Part shown: one piece after another, positions 1-6,596 of the stretch | Numbering within the stretch: position 1 is the first letter of the stretch | How the letters are laid out: each line of letters starts with the position of its first letter | DNA from: Thermoanaerobaculaceae bacterium | GTDB lineage: Bacteria > Acidobacteriota > Thermoanaerobaculia > Thermoanaerobaculales > Thermoanaerobaculaceae | Direction: 5' to 3' | DNA length: 10,684 bases | Assembly (NCBI GenBank): GCA_022865555.1 | Contig: JALHTD010000404.1 | Coordinates: 1 to 10,684, forward strand | Made by a program: the position numbers and the translations under genes | Notes under the pieces: generated by a model | What the model was told of the DNA's origin: nothing | What the model saw: the letters and a program-made list of their open reading frames with translations, nothing else | Database searches by the model: none

Positions 1-130
1 CTTCACTGTTCGCAGGCGCGCCGCGCGCCAAGGCCGCAACCCGGCCACCGGCGCCACGATCAAGATCCCGGCTCGCGCCTACCCTGCGTTCAAGGCGGGC
101 AAGACCCTCAAGGAGAAGGTCGCGAAGTAG
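1..130 (+). CDS. HU-family DNA-binding protein, C-terminal part (5' end outside window)
   Basis: Only the last 42 codons are visible, read from base 2 to a TAG stop at 128-130. They contain the hallmark of the HU/IHF family, the stretch GRNPATGATIKIPARAYPAF at residues 11-30 of the visible part, followed by a lysine-rich end (KAGKTLKEKVAK). In HU proteins the segment before and including GRNP forms the flexible beta-arm whose proline intercalates into DNA, and the KIPA..PAF.AGK..K region closes the dimer body. The protein should be a small (about 90-100 residue) nucleoid-associated dimer that bends DNA. The family call is firm from the motif. Which paralogue it is (HU-alpha, HU-beta or IHF-like) cannot be told. 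A GC hairpin 25 bases after the stop probably ends its transcript. Confidence 0.93.
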   Translation, partial: FTVRRRAARQGRNPATGATIKIPARAYPAFKAGKTLKEKVAK

Positions 131-155
131 ACCCTTACCCTGTGGTTTTATCTCG

Positions 156-184
156 GGGCGCGGGCGACCGCGCCCTGTCTATTT
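156..184 (+). terminator. Probable intrinsic terminator of the HU gene
   Basis: GGGCGCGG (156-163) pairs perfectly with CCGCGCCC (168-175) around a GCGA tetraloop of the stable GNRA type. The stem is followed by TGTCTATTT, which is T-rich but not a clean T-run. It lies 25 bases after the HU stop codon. The structure is certain on paper; termination is inferred. Confidence 0.5.
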
Positions 185-185
185 A

Positions 186-204
186 TCGCGGGGGGCTCTG
201 CGGC
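186..204 (+). repeat. GC-rich repeat, copy 1
   Basis: TCGCGGGGGGCTCTGCGGC occurs here and again at 285-303, identical over 19 bases and 99 bases apart. The G-run (190-195) could pair with the C-run at 234-239, so each copy may be one arm of a larger imperfect palindrome. It lies outside genes, which fits a dispersed intergenic repeat; only two full copies are visible. Confidence 0.6.
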
Positions 205-254
205 GGCCCACCACACCACCCGCCACAGAAGTGCCCCCCGAACCCCCCACGCTC

Positions 255-285
255 GCGGGGAGTGAATCCCCGCTCGCTGGTTTTT
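255..285 (+). terminator. Hairpin plus T-run in the HU-nrdJ spacer (possible terminator)
   Basis: GCGGGGA (255-261) pairs with TCCCCGC (267-273) around GTGAA, and TTTTT follows at 281-285 after a 7-base gap. The gap is longer than in a textbook terminator. It may instead belong to the repeat element around it. Confidence 0.3.
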
Positions 286-303
286 CGCGGGGGGCTCTGC
301 GGC
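285..303 (+). repeat. GC-rich repeat, copy 2
   Basis: This is the second exact 19-base copy of the element at 186-204. A shorter, related GCGGGGGG stretch appears again at 317-324. Copy 2 follows directly after a hairpin (255-273) and a T5 run (281-285). Confidence 0.6.
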
Positions 304-506
304 CCCGTCGTACATTGCGGGGGGTCCCGCGTCCGCTCCCCCGCCACCCGGACGCTCTTGACCCTATGAGCCGCGGGCGCCGAACTGAGGTACACTTCCA
401 GGCGCTCGCCCTGGGGGCGGGCGGGGACGGTGTTGGCCCCGGGGTGGTGGCGGGATGGGCTGGTTTGTAAGCAAAAACTGTGCCGTAGTGTAGGAAGGGC
501 TTAGAA

Positions 507-522
507 ACACAAGATGTTGGGG
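507..522 (+). promoter_or_regulatory. NrdR box 1 (candidate)
   Basis: ACACAAGATGTTGGGG matches the 16-base NrdR consensus acaCwAtATaTwGtgt at 12 positions, including C, w, A, A, T, T, w and G of the core. NrdR is the ATP-cone repressor of ribonucleotide reductase genes and usually binds two such boxes about three helical turns apart. Its partner starts exactly 32 bases downstream. Confidence 0.72.
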
Positions 523-538
523 CAGATGCCCGTCGAGG

Positions 539-554
539 ACCCCATATGTTGCGG
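539..554 (+). promoter_or_regulatory. NrdR box 2 (candidate)
   Basis: ACCCCATATGTTGCGG matches the NrdR consensus at 11 of 16 positions, with the core CATATGTTG read as A-t-A-T-g-T-w-G. It is separated from box 1 by 16 bases, the spacing known for tandem NrdR boxes. It ends 8 bases before the -35 element, so bound NrdR would sit just upstream of, or touch, RNA polymerase. Confidence 0.7.
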
Positions 555-562
555 TGACCCTC

Positions 563-591
563 TTGACAAGGATGTCAGGGCGCTCTAGATT
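563..591 (+). promoter_or_regulatory. nrdJ promoter
   Basis: A perfect -35 TTGACA (563-568) and a -10 TAGATT (586-591, 4 of 6) are separated by exactly 17 bases. Transcription would start near 598. The imperfect dyad TGACA-AGGA-TGTCA (564-577) overlaps the -35 element. The two NrdR boxes lie directly upstream. Confidence 0.75.
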
Positions 592-601
592 CGAATCGAA
601 A

Positions 602-633
602 AGTTCAAGTATCACTTGAACTCTTGATTTTTT
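602..633 (+). promoter_or_regulatory. Hairpin with T-run in the nrdJ leader (attenuator or operator)
   Basis: AGTTCAAGT (602-610) pairs with ACTTGAACT (614-622) around the 3-base loop ATC, and six Ts follow at 628-633. The dyad begins at the predicted transcript start and ends 13 bases before the ribosome binding site. It could act as an early terminator/attenuator or, as DNA, as a repressor operator. The stem is AT-rich for this genome, so operator use is at least as likely. Confidence 0.5.
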
Positions 634-649
634 CGGGAAGGGGGCTGGG

Positions 650-3379
650 ATGTCTGCGGAACCATCTTCGCTTGCCGTTGCCGCCAGTCGCCGCCCCGAT
701 GCGCAGGGAGTGTTGGTGCGGCGCCTGTTTACCGATGGGGAGCACCACCCCTTCGACCTGGTGCGGTGGGAGCTGCGCACCGCCCGCATCACCGGCAGCG
801 ACGGCGCGGTGGTTTTCGAGCAGACCGACGCGGAGGTCCCCGAGTTCTGGTCACAGACCGCGACCAATATCGTCGCGCAGAAGTACTTTCATGGGCACCT
901 CGGCACCCCAGAGCGGGAGAGCTCGGCGCGCCACCTGATCTCCCGCGTTGTGGGCACGATCGTGGAGTGGGGGCGCACGGGCGGGTACTTCGCCGACGCC
1001 GCCTCAGAGCACGCCTTCGAGCACGAACTGTGCCACCTGTTGCTGCACCAAATGGTCTCGTTCAACTCGCCGGTTTGGTTCAACGTCGGCATCGAGTCTC
1101 GTCCCCAGTGCTCCGCGTGCTTCATCAACTCGGTGCGCGACTCGATGGACTCGATCCTGGACCTCGCGAAGACCGAGGGGATGCTGTTCAAGTACGGCTC
1201 GGGCACCGGGTCGAACCTGTCCGTGCTGCGGTCCTCGCGTGAGCCGCTTGCGGGCGGCGGCACCGCCTCGGGGCCGGTTTCATTCATGCGCGGGTTTGAC
1301 TCCTTCGCCGGCGTCATCAAGTCGGGTGGCAAGACCCGGCGCGCGGCCAAGATGGTGATCCTCAACATCGACCACCCGGACGTCGCACAGTTCATCAGGT
1401 GCAAGGCGGAGGAGGAGAAGAAGGCTCACGTCCTGATCACGGCCGGTTACCCGCCCGGGTTCGACCAGGAGGGCGGCGCCTACGACTCGATCCAGTACCA
1501 GAACGCGAACCACTCCGTGCGTGTGACCGACGAGTTCATGCGGGCCCTCGAGGACGATGGGTGGTGGGAGACCCGTGCCGTCACGACAGGCGACGTGATG
1601 GGGCGCTACCGGGCCCGCGAGTTGATGTGCATGATCGCCGAGGCGGCGTGGGTGTGCGGCGACCCGGGCCTCCAGTACGACACCACCGTCAACCGCTGGC
1701 ACACCTGCAAGAACACGGGCCGGATCAGCGCCTCCAACCCGTGCTCGGAGTACATGTTTCTCGACGACTCTGCGTGCAACCTGGCGTCGTTGAACCTCAT
1801 GCGGTTCGTGGACGAGAAGGGGAACTTCCTCACCGAGGCTTTCCGCCACGCCGTGGACGTCACGATCCTGGCGCAGGAGATCCTCGTCGACTTCGGCAGC
1901 TACCCCACACCCACGATCGCGGCGAACTCGCACGACTACCGGCCGCTCGGGCTCGGCTATGCCAACCTGGGCGCGTTGCTGATGGCCGAGGGCATCCCCT
2001 AGGACTCGCCCGAGGGGCGGGCGTACGCGGCCGCGATCACCTCGCTGATGTGCGGCGAGGCGTACCTCCAGTCGGCGCGGATCGCCGAGGCGCTTGGGCC
2101 CTTCCCCGGGTATGCGGTCAACCGGGAGCCGATGCTCGAGGTGATCGCGATGCACCGCGACGCCGCGCACCGCGTCCCGACGCGCGGGGTGCCGCTGGAG
2201 CTTCGCCGCGCCGCCACGGACTCCTGGGACACCGGACTCGACCACGGCAGGCAGTTCGGCTACCGGAACGCCCAGGTCACGGTGCTGGCGCCCACGGGCA
2301 CGATCGGCTTCATGATGGATTGCGACACCACCGGCATCGAGCCCGACCTCGCGCTCGTCAAGGTCAAGCGCCTGGTGGGCGGCGGAACCATGAGGATCGT
2401 GAACCAGACGGTGCCCCGTGCCCTCGCGAAGCTCGGGTACGACGAGGAGAGCCGCACGACGATCCTCAAGCACCTCGAGGCCACGGGCACCATCGAGGGC
2501 GCGCTCGGCCTCAAGGACGAGCACCTCCCGGTTTTCGACTGCGCGTTCAAGGCGGTCTCGGGCACACGATTCATCTCGCCGCTGGGGCACCTGCGGATGA
2601 TGGGCGCGGCGCAGCCTTTCCTGTCCGGTGCGATCTCCAAGACCGTGAACGTCCCGGAGAACACGACCCCGGAGGAGATCGAGAAGCTCTACCTCGAGGC
2701 GTGGAAGCTGGGCCTCAAGGCGGTGGCTGTCTACCGCGACAACTGCAAGGGCTCTCAGCCGCTGGCCGCAGCGGGCGGGCAGGTCGGGCAGCCCGCGTTC
2801 CAGCCGGTCCGGCGCAAGCTCCCGGACGAGCGGGTGGCGATCACCCACAAGTTCTCAGTCGAGGGGCAGGAGGGGTACGTCACCGTCGGTCTGTATGAGG
2901 ACAGCAAGCCAGGGGAGCTCTTCATCACGATGGCGAAAGAAGGGTCCACGCTTTCTGGCGTGATGGACGCCTTCGCGACCGCAATCTCGCTGACGCTGCA
3001 GTACGGCGTGCCGCTGAAGTTCCTGGTCAACAAGTTCTCCCACGTGCGCTTCGAGCCGGCCGGCTGGACCAACAACCCCCAGATCCCCTACGCGAAGTCG
3101 GTGATCGACTACATCTTCCGCTGGCTCGCCGCAAAGTTCCTCGCCCCCGAGGAGCAGGCGGCCGTTGGCGTGCAGCCGCTGCCGAGCGAGGAGGGCAGGA
3201 CACCGACGCAACCGACACCGCAGCAGCCCCCGCTGCCGGGGTTCGAGCTGTCGGAGGGGGCGCAGCTGTTCGTAAACCAGGCGGACGCGCCACCCTGTCC
3301 GACCTGCGGGATGATGATGGTGCGCAGCGGTTCCTGCTACAAGTGCGACAACTGCGGCACCGTTCAGGGGTGTTCCTAG
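650..3379 (+). CDS. nrdJ: Adenosylcobalamin-dependent (class II) ribonucleotide reductase NrdJ, interrupted by an in-frame TAG
   Basis: NrdJ reduces ribonucleotides to deoxyribonucleotides using a radical made from coenzyme B12, so it works with or without oxygen. The frame spans 909 sense positions, a normal family length. Visible marks are the redox cysteines near C154-S-A-C157, the active-site NPCSE (N363, C365, E367) with the following CNLASLNL, the PTGTI substrate loop (P548-I552), and a cysteine-rich tail (C883, C886, C896, C899, C902, C908) that re-reduces the active site and resembles a zinc ribbon. The ATG at 650 follows GGGAAGGGGG with good spacing. Codon 451 (2000-2002) is TAG where homologues carry tyrosine (GIP-Y-DS). 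The frame continues without any other damage to TAG at 3377-3379. As written it yields a 450-residue fragment lacking half of the barrel. Sequencing error, recent mutation and readthrough all fit. Confidence 0.93.
2000..2002 (+). other. In-frame amber codon interrupting nrdJ
   Basis: The context reads GAG GGC ATC CCC TAG GAC TCG CCC GAG. NrdJ relatives usually have Tyr at this place, and a single base change TAC or TAT to TAG explains it. The next internal ATG (2048) has no ribosome binding site, so efficient restart is unlikely. TAG is also used as a terminal stop by the HU gene, by nrdJ itself and by the small thioredoxin at 4128, which speaks against general reassignment of TAG. Confidence 0.9.
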
Positions 3380-3380
3380 G

Positions 3381-3400
3381 ACCGCCTGTGCTCAGGCGGT
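3381..3400 (+). terminator. Short hairpin directly after nrdJ
   Basis: ACCGCCTG (3381-3388) pairs perfectly with CAGGCGGT (3393-3400) around TGCT, two bases after the nrdJ stop. No T-run follows; GAAAA does. It probably works together with the stronger hairpin just downstream. Confidence 0.4.
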
Positions 3401-3403
3401 GAA

Positions 3404-3429
3404 AAGGCCGGGGTTCCTGCCCCGGCCTT
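3404..3429. terminator. Bidirectional terminator between nrdJ and the convergent gene
   Basis: AAGGCCGGGG (3404-3413) pairs with CCCCGGCCTT (3420-3429) around TTCCTG, a perfect 10-bp stem. Read on the minus strand it is followed by TTTTC, a usable T-tract for the gene at 3448-4014. On the plus strand the tail is CTTCGTT. It lies between convergent genes, the usual place for a shared terminator. Confidence 0.8.
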
Positions 3430-3447
3430 CGTTGGCTCAGGCTCGGC

Positions 3448-4014
3448 TCACGTGCCGCCCAGGATGCCCTTCTTGAGGCCGGCGTCCGCAGGCTTGGTCC
3501 CGAGCCAGACCGCGAACATCGCGTCGGCGAAGTCCTTGCCCGGGATCACACCGGCTTCTTTGCCCTTCAGCTCCAGCCTCGTGCCGGTGCCGGGGATATA
3601 CGTGATCACCGCCTGCTCGCCGCTCGCCATGTCCGGCCAGAGCGCGCAGAACTCATCGAGACGGGCCTTCAAGGCCGGCAGCGCAGCGGCGGAGTTGTTC
3701 GCGAAGCCCTCGCGCCACGCCTCGGTCAGCTTGTCCTTCTCGACGTTCTTGTAGAGGAAGTGCATCACGACCTGCTTGGCCTCGTCGGCCGCGATGATCG
3801 CCACCGCGTCGTGGCTGGGCGTCGCGAGGTAGAGACCGGCCACGTAGACCTTCACCTTGAGCATCGTCTTGGTGCGCACTCCCATGCCGTTGAGCTTCAG
3901 AGTGCTGTCGTTGACAGTCGTCGTGTCGGGCAGCGTGACCCCGGTAAGCTCCATCGCAGCCGCCGGAACCGCCGCCAGAGCGAGCGCAACGCATGCAATC
4001 CATCGAACTCTCAT
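3448..4014 (-). CDS. Exported chalcone-isomerase-fold protein
   Basis: This 188-residue protein starts with a signal peptide: MRVRW, a hydrophobic core (IACVALALAAVPA) and a likely cut after AAA near residue 20. The mature part shows the pattern of bacterial chalcone-isomerase-like proteins: ELTGVTLPDT at the start, L.LNGMGVRTK, then K.KVYVAGLYL, a central helical part with AWREGFANN, and an ending with IPG..FADAMFAVWLG..P. Bacterial members are usually non-catalytic, possibly lipid- or fatty-acid-binding, and act in the periplasm; substrate and role here are unknown. The start has a good ribosome binding site (GAGGGGG about 6 bases upstream). It lies 113 bases after the last arsenic-operon gene on the same strand, so read-through from that operon is possible, although its content looks unrelated. 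Family call good, function uncertain. Confidence 0.83.
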   Translation of the reverse strand: MRVRWIACVALALAAVPAAAMELTGVTLPDTTTVNDSTLKLNGMGVRTKTMLKVKVYVAGLYLATPSHDAVAIIAADEAKQVVMHFLYKNVEKDKLTEAWREGFANNSAAALPALKARLDEFCALWPDMASGEQAVITYIPGTGTRLELKGKEAGVIPGKDFADAMFAVWLGTKPADAGLKKGILGGT

Positions 4015-4044
4015 CGGACCCCCTCGTCGCCGCCTGACTGGTAT

Positions 4045-4083
4045 GTTGGCGCCAACTCTACGGGGTCAGTGGCCGGTGTGCAA
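4045..4083 (-). promoter_or_regulatory. Weak promoter candidate with palindrome ahead of the chalcone-isomerase-like gene
   Basis: On the minus strand TTGCAC (4078-4083), 17 bases and TAGAGT (4055-4060) form a weak promoter. The perfect 12-base palindrome GTTGGCGCCAAC (4045-4056) overlaps its downstream edge near the expected start and could be an operator. GC-rich palindromes arise easily by chance here. Confidence 0.3.
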
Positions 4084-4127
4084 GTGTGGGCGCGACGCAC
4101 CCCACCCGGTGCCCCGCCGGCTCCGCA

Positions 4128-4367
4128 CTAGCCGAATGTGGTGAGGATCTGCTTCAGCTCGGCCACGGTCGGCACCCTGCCAGAGACGACGACCTTGCCG
4201 TCCACCAGCACGGCTGGCGTGAGGACCACGCCAAGGGCGGCAAGTTGCTTGACGTCGCGGACGTGCGAGATGTCCGCCGCGAGGTTGAGCGCGGCACACG
4301 CGTTGAACACGTTGCGCTCGGTGACCTCGCAGCGCGGACAGCCGGGACCGGCGATCTGGATCTTCAT
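4128..4367 (-). CDS. Small CxxC thioredoxin-fold protein (TM0996/MTH895-like), second copy
   Basis: This 79-residue protein begins MKIQIAGPGCPRCEVTERN, with redox motif C10-P-R-C13 directly after the first beta strand. It has the cis-proline region LTPAVLVDG and the ending VSGRVPTVAELKQIL typical of very small thioredoxin-like proteins of the TM0996/MTH895 group. It has no signal peptide, so it should act in the cytoplasm, probably as a thiol-disulfide partner. The ATG at 4367 is chosen because GGAGGGG sits just upstream and the ribosome binding site overlaps the TGA of the permease gene (TGAGGAGGGGCAATG). An in-frame ATG 13 codons earlier would lie inside the permease gene and lacks such support. 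It is related to the protein at 5613-5864, so two paralogues flank the permease. It is the last gene of the arsenic operon. Confidence 0.87.
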   Translation of the reverse strand: MKIQIAGPGCPRCEVTERNVFNACAALNLAADISHVRDVKQLAALGVVLTPAVLVDGKVVVSGRVPTVAELKQILTTFG

Positions 4368-4377
4368 TGCCCCCTCC

Positions 4378-5562
4378 TCAGCGAACGAGTGCTCCGAAAA
4401 CAACACCCGTGGCCGTCGCCATCACGATGACAAGGGCGATATACGTGATGGTCTTCTTCGGCCCGAGATACGAGTTGATCACCAGCATGCTGGGCAGTGA
4501 CAGCGCCGGGCCGGCGAGGAGCAGCGCGAGCGCGGGCCCTTGGCCCATGCCGGAGCCGAGCAGGGTCTGCAGGATCGGCACTTCGGTCAGCGTCGCGAAG
4601 TACATGAACGCGCCGACGATCGCCGAAGCCAAGTTGGCCAACAGCGAGTTGCCCCCTACCGAGGAGGCCACCCACGAGGATGGGATCAGCCCGGCGTCGA
4701 GACCGGGACGGCCCATCAGCCAGCCCGACACGAGGATGCCGCCGAGCAGGAGAGGTGTGATCTGCTTGGCGAAGCTCCACGTGGCCTGCATCCAGCCTGA
4801 CAACTCCTCGCGGTTGAACCAGCGCACGATCATCCAAGTCAGCACGGCCAGAAGCACAATCGTCAGCGGCCAGTGGATGCGATAGACCGCCGCGAACACG
4901 CCGATCGCCTGGTTCGGCGCGCCCCAGTTGGCGAAGACCAGGATCGCGATCATCGTCCCCAGGAAAGTCGCGTCCTGCAAGCCGGTCCGGCGTGGGGTCT
5001 CGCCTCCGCCGGTGACGGCAAAGGGGTCGGGACCGTTGGCCAGGCGTGCCTCGTCTTCCTTGCGGAACAGCGTGGCCATGATCAGCCCGATGACCACGGC
5101 AAATGCGACGGCGCCGACGGCACGGGCGATGCCGATCCGCAAGCCCAGCACCCGGGCGGTCAGGATCATGGCCAGCACGTTGATCGCCGGCCCGGAGTAG
5201 AGGAACGCGATCGCCGGCCCGAGCCCCGCGCCGCGACGGTAAATCCCTGCGAACAGCGGCAGCACCGTACAGGAGCACACCGCCAGCACCGCCCCGGAGA
5301 TGGAGGAGACGCCGTAGGCCACGGGCCGCGGCGCGGAGGCGCCGAGGTAGCGCATCACCGCGCCCTGGCGGACAAAGTGGCTGATCGCGCCGGCGATGAA
5401 GAACGCCGGCACCAGGCAGAGCAGCACGTGCTGCCGGGCGTAATCCTTGAGGAGGTTCAACCCCTCAAGGAACGCCCCCTGCACGCGCGGGTGCTGGATG
5501 GGGAGGAAGTAGGCGGCTAGGAAGACGCCGACCAAGATCAGCAGTTTGGTACGTTCTTTCAC
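4378..5562 (-). CDS. ArsP_1-family (DUF318) permease, likely organoarsenical/metal efflux
   Basis: This is a polytopic membrane protein of 394 residues with about 8-10 hydrophobic segments. Family marks are the N-terminal HVLLCLVPAFFIAGAI, the C96-S-C98 pair in LAVCSCTVLPLFAGIY, the FLYSGPAINVLA motif and its second-half counterpart LLAGPALSLPSML, showing the internal two-fold repeat. The family includes ArsP, which exports trivalent methylated and aromatic arsenicals, but also members linked to other metals. Co-occurrence with arsR, acr3, arsC and arsM favours arsenicals. The GTG start at 5562 follows GGAGAG and places the membrane segment early (VKERTKLLILVG). The alternative ATG at 5616 overlaps the preceding stop as ATGA and would add 18 polar residues. 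Flanking CxxC proteins suggest that its cysteines are kept reduced or that thiolated substrates are involved. Confidence 0.88.
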   Translation of the reverse strand: MKERTKLLILVGVFLAAYFLPIQHPRVQGAFLEGLNLLKDYARQHVLLCLVPAFFIAGAISHFVRQGAVMRYLGASAPRPVAYGVSSISGAVLAVCSCTVLPLFAGIYRRGAGLGPAIAFLYSGPAINVLAMILTARVLGLRIGIARAVGAVAFAVVIGLIMATLFRKEDEARLANGPDPFAVTGGGETPRRTGLQDATFLGTMIAILVFANWGAPNQAIGVFAAVYRIHWPLTIVLLAVLTWMIVRWFNREELSGWMQATWSFAKQITPLLLGGILVSGWLMGRPGLDAGLIPSSWVASSVGGNSLLANLASAIVGAFMYFATLTEVPILQTLLGSGMGQGPALALLLAGPALSLPSMLVINSYLGPKKTITYIALVIVMATATGVVFGALVR

Positions 5563-5612
5563 GGTCTCTCCAGATCGGGCGGGGTCGGGGCGCCCGTCTA
5601 CAGCACGTTTGC

Positions 5613-5864
5613 TCATGCGATCCCGAGCAGCTGTTTGACCTCCTCGGTCTTGGGGATGTGGCCGGAGATCACTACCCTGCCGTCGAAGACAACGCCGGGC
5701 GAGGCCATCAGCCCCAGCTCGACCATTCGGTCGATCGACTCGTTCTTGATCACCTGGCAGGACAGCCCGGCGCTCTCGACGACGTGCTGCACGACACGGT
5801 ACGTCTCCTTGCAGCGCGAGCATCCGGGTCCGAGGATCTCGATGGTTTTCGGGGTATCACTCAT
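5613..5864 (-). CDS. Small CxxC thioredoxin-fold protein (TM0996/MTH895-like), first copy
   Basis: This 83-residue protein begins MSDTPKTIEILGPGCSRC, with redox motif C15-S-R-C18. It goes on with ASPGVVFDGRVVISGHIPKTEEV, the cis-proline and C-terminal pattern of small thioredoxin-like proteins. It is clearly related to the protein at 4128-4367 (shared GPGCxRC and the VV.SG..P...E..Q.L end). AAAGGAG lies 9 bases before the ATG at 5864. A second ATG two codons earlier (5870) is possible but sits only 3 bases from the site. Its TGA overlaps the alternative permease ATG (ATGA at 5613-5616). It is cytoplasmic by lack of a signal. Likely role: thiol-disulfide exchange with the CcdA-like protein upstream or with the permease or arsenate reductase. 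The family is certain; the partner is inferred. Confidence 0.88.
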   Translation of the reverse strand: MSDTPKTIEILGPGCSRCKETYRVVQHVVESAGLSCQVIKNESIDRMVELGLMASPGVVFDGRVVISGHIPKTEEVKQLLGIA

Positions 5865-5894
5865 GCGCATGCTCTCCTTTCAGAGCTCGTGTCT

Positions 5895-6596
5895 TCAGGC
5901 CAGGGCGAGGCGCACGAGCCAGACAAGAATGGCCGCGCCCACGGCCGCCAGGATCACGCCAAACACCCGGTGCAGCCGGTTGGCCCACACCGCTGCACGG
6001 CTGCCCAGGTACGCAACGGCGAAGCCCGAGGCGGTGCCCGCCGCAAGGAGCAGCACGACGTGTCCCAGGGAGTAGGCGGCGAGCAGCGTCGTTCCCCACA
6101 GCACCTTGCGCTCGAAGGCCACGAGCGACAGAACTACGACCAGGATGGGCGTGGCGCACGGAGACGAAAGCGTGCCGGTGAGGGCACCCAGGCCAAACGC
6201 TCCCGCGAGCCCCGCGCCGCGGAAGCGCTTCCCGTCGAGCTGCGGGAGCGGGAGCTGCACGAGACCGGCAAGGTGCAACCCCATCGCGATCAGGACGACC
6301 GCAAGGAGTGCCTTCCAGAGCCAGCCCACGTCGCCGATGAGCGAGCCGGTGAGGGCCGCGAACGCCCCGAGCGCGGTGAAGCAAAGTGCCAGGCCAGCGA
6401 CGAAGGCGAGCGAGAGGGTGAGGGCCCGACCTCGCGTCGTCGCGCCGCCACCCACCGTCGCGATCACCAGCGGCACCGCAGCCAGCACGCAGGGGCTCGC
6501 CGACGAGACCACACCGCCCAGGAAGACGAGCAACAGCATCACCAGCGGCGGAGCTGCGGCGGCGCTTTGTGCCATCGACTGGAGGAGCGATTCCAT
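5895..6596 (-). CDS. CcdA/DsbD-type transmembrane thiol transporter
   Basis: This 233-residue protein has six hydrophobic segments and the paired cysteines of the family: C36 in SASPCVLAAVPL and C147 in SSPCATPILVV, each at the start of a symmetric half. CcdA/DsbD-beta proteins move electrons from cytoplasmic thioredoxin to proteins outside the membrane, through disulfide exchange at these two cysteines. Here the exported thioredoxin encoded immediately upstream (6596-7012) is the obvious outside partner, and the small CxxC proteins are inside candidates. The ATG overlaps the preceding TGA by one base (TGATG at 6594-6598), indicating coupled translation. No cytochrome c maturation genes are nearby, so a role in an arsenic-linked redox chain is more likely than cytochrome biogenesis. 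The family call is firm. Confidence 0.92.
   Translation of the reverse strand: MESLLQSMAQSAAAAPPLVMLLLVFLGGVVSSASPCVLAAVPLVIATVGGGATTRGRALTLSLAFVAGLALCFTALGAFAALTGSLIGDVGWLWKALLAVVLIAMGLHLAGLVQLPLPQLDGKRFRGAGLAGAFGLGALTGTLSSPCATPILVVVLSLVAFERKVLWGTTLLAAYSLGHVVLLLAAGTASGFAVAYLGSRAAVWANRLHRVFGVILAAVGAAILVWLVRLALA

Larger units (their letters stand above)
131..506. other. Gene-free spacer between HU and the nrdJ control region
   Basis: I see no convincing gene here. Open frames on both strands are proline-, arginine- and glycine-rich with no family resemblance, as expected from C- and G-runs. The stretch holds a probable terminator (156-184), the two-copy GC repeat and a further hairpin. No tRNA is seen, and I could not find the conserved B12 box of a cobalamin riboswitch, which I looked for because NrdJ needs B12. 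Confidence 0.6.

Noticed and set aside
186..303. CRISPR array
   Set aside because: Only two full copies exist, 99 bases apart, GC-rich with G-runs and no regular spacers.
131..649. Cobalamin riboswitch ahead of a B12-dependent enzyme
   Set aside because: I looked for the conserved B12 box and accessory stems and found neither. The region has NrdR boxes instead, and NrdJ uses rather than makes B12.
1990..2010. Genetic-code change or pyrrolysine at the nrdJ TAG
   Set aside because: TAG ends the HU gene, nrdJ and the 4128 thioredoxin in normal places. One codon replacing a common Tyr is better explained by mutation or error.
1280..2898. Long open frames opposite to and in other frames of nrdJ
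   Set aside because: They are arginine-, alanine- and proline-rich products of GC-biased third positions, with no family motifs, and lie wholly inside a well-supported gene.
2048..3379. Separate gene starting at the ATG at 2048
   Set aside because: It is in the same frame as nrdJ, lacks a ribosome binding site, starts in the middle of a conserved NrdJ segment (ITSLM-CGEAY), and the bases before it still encode NrdJ up to the TAG.
4083..4127. Terminator at the end of the arsenic operon
   Set aside because: On the minus strand only weak 4-5 bp pairings are found, with no T-tract. Read-through into the chalcone-isomerase-like gene up to the 3404-3429 hairpin is possible.
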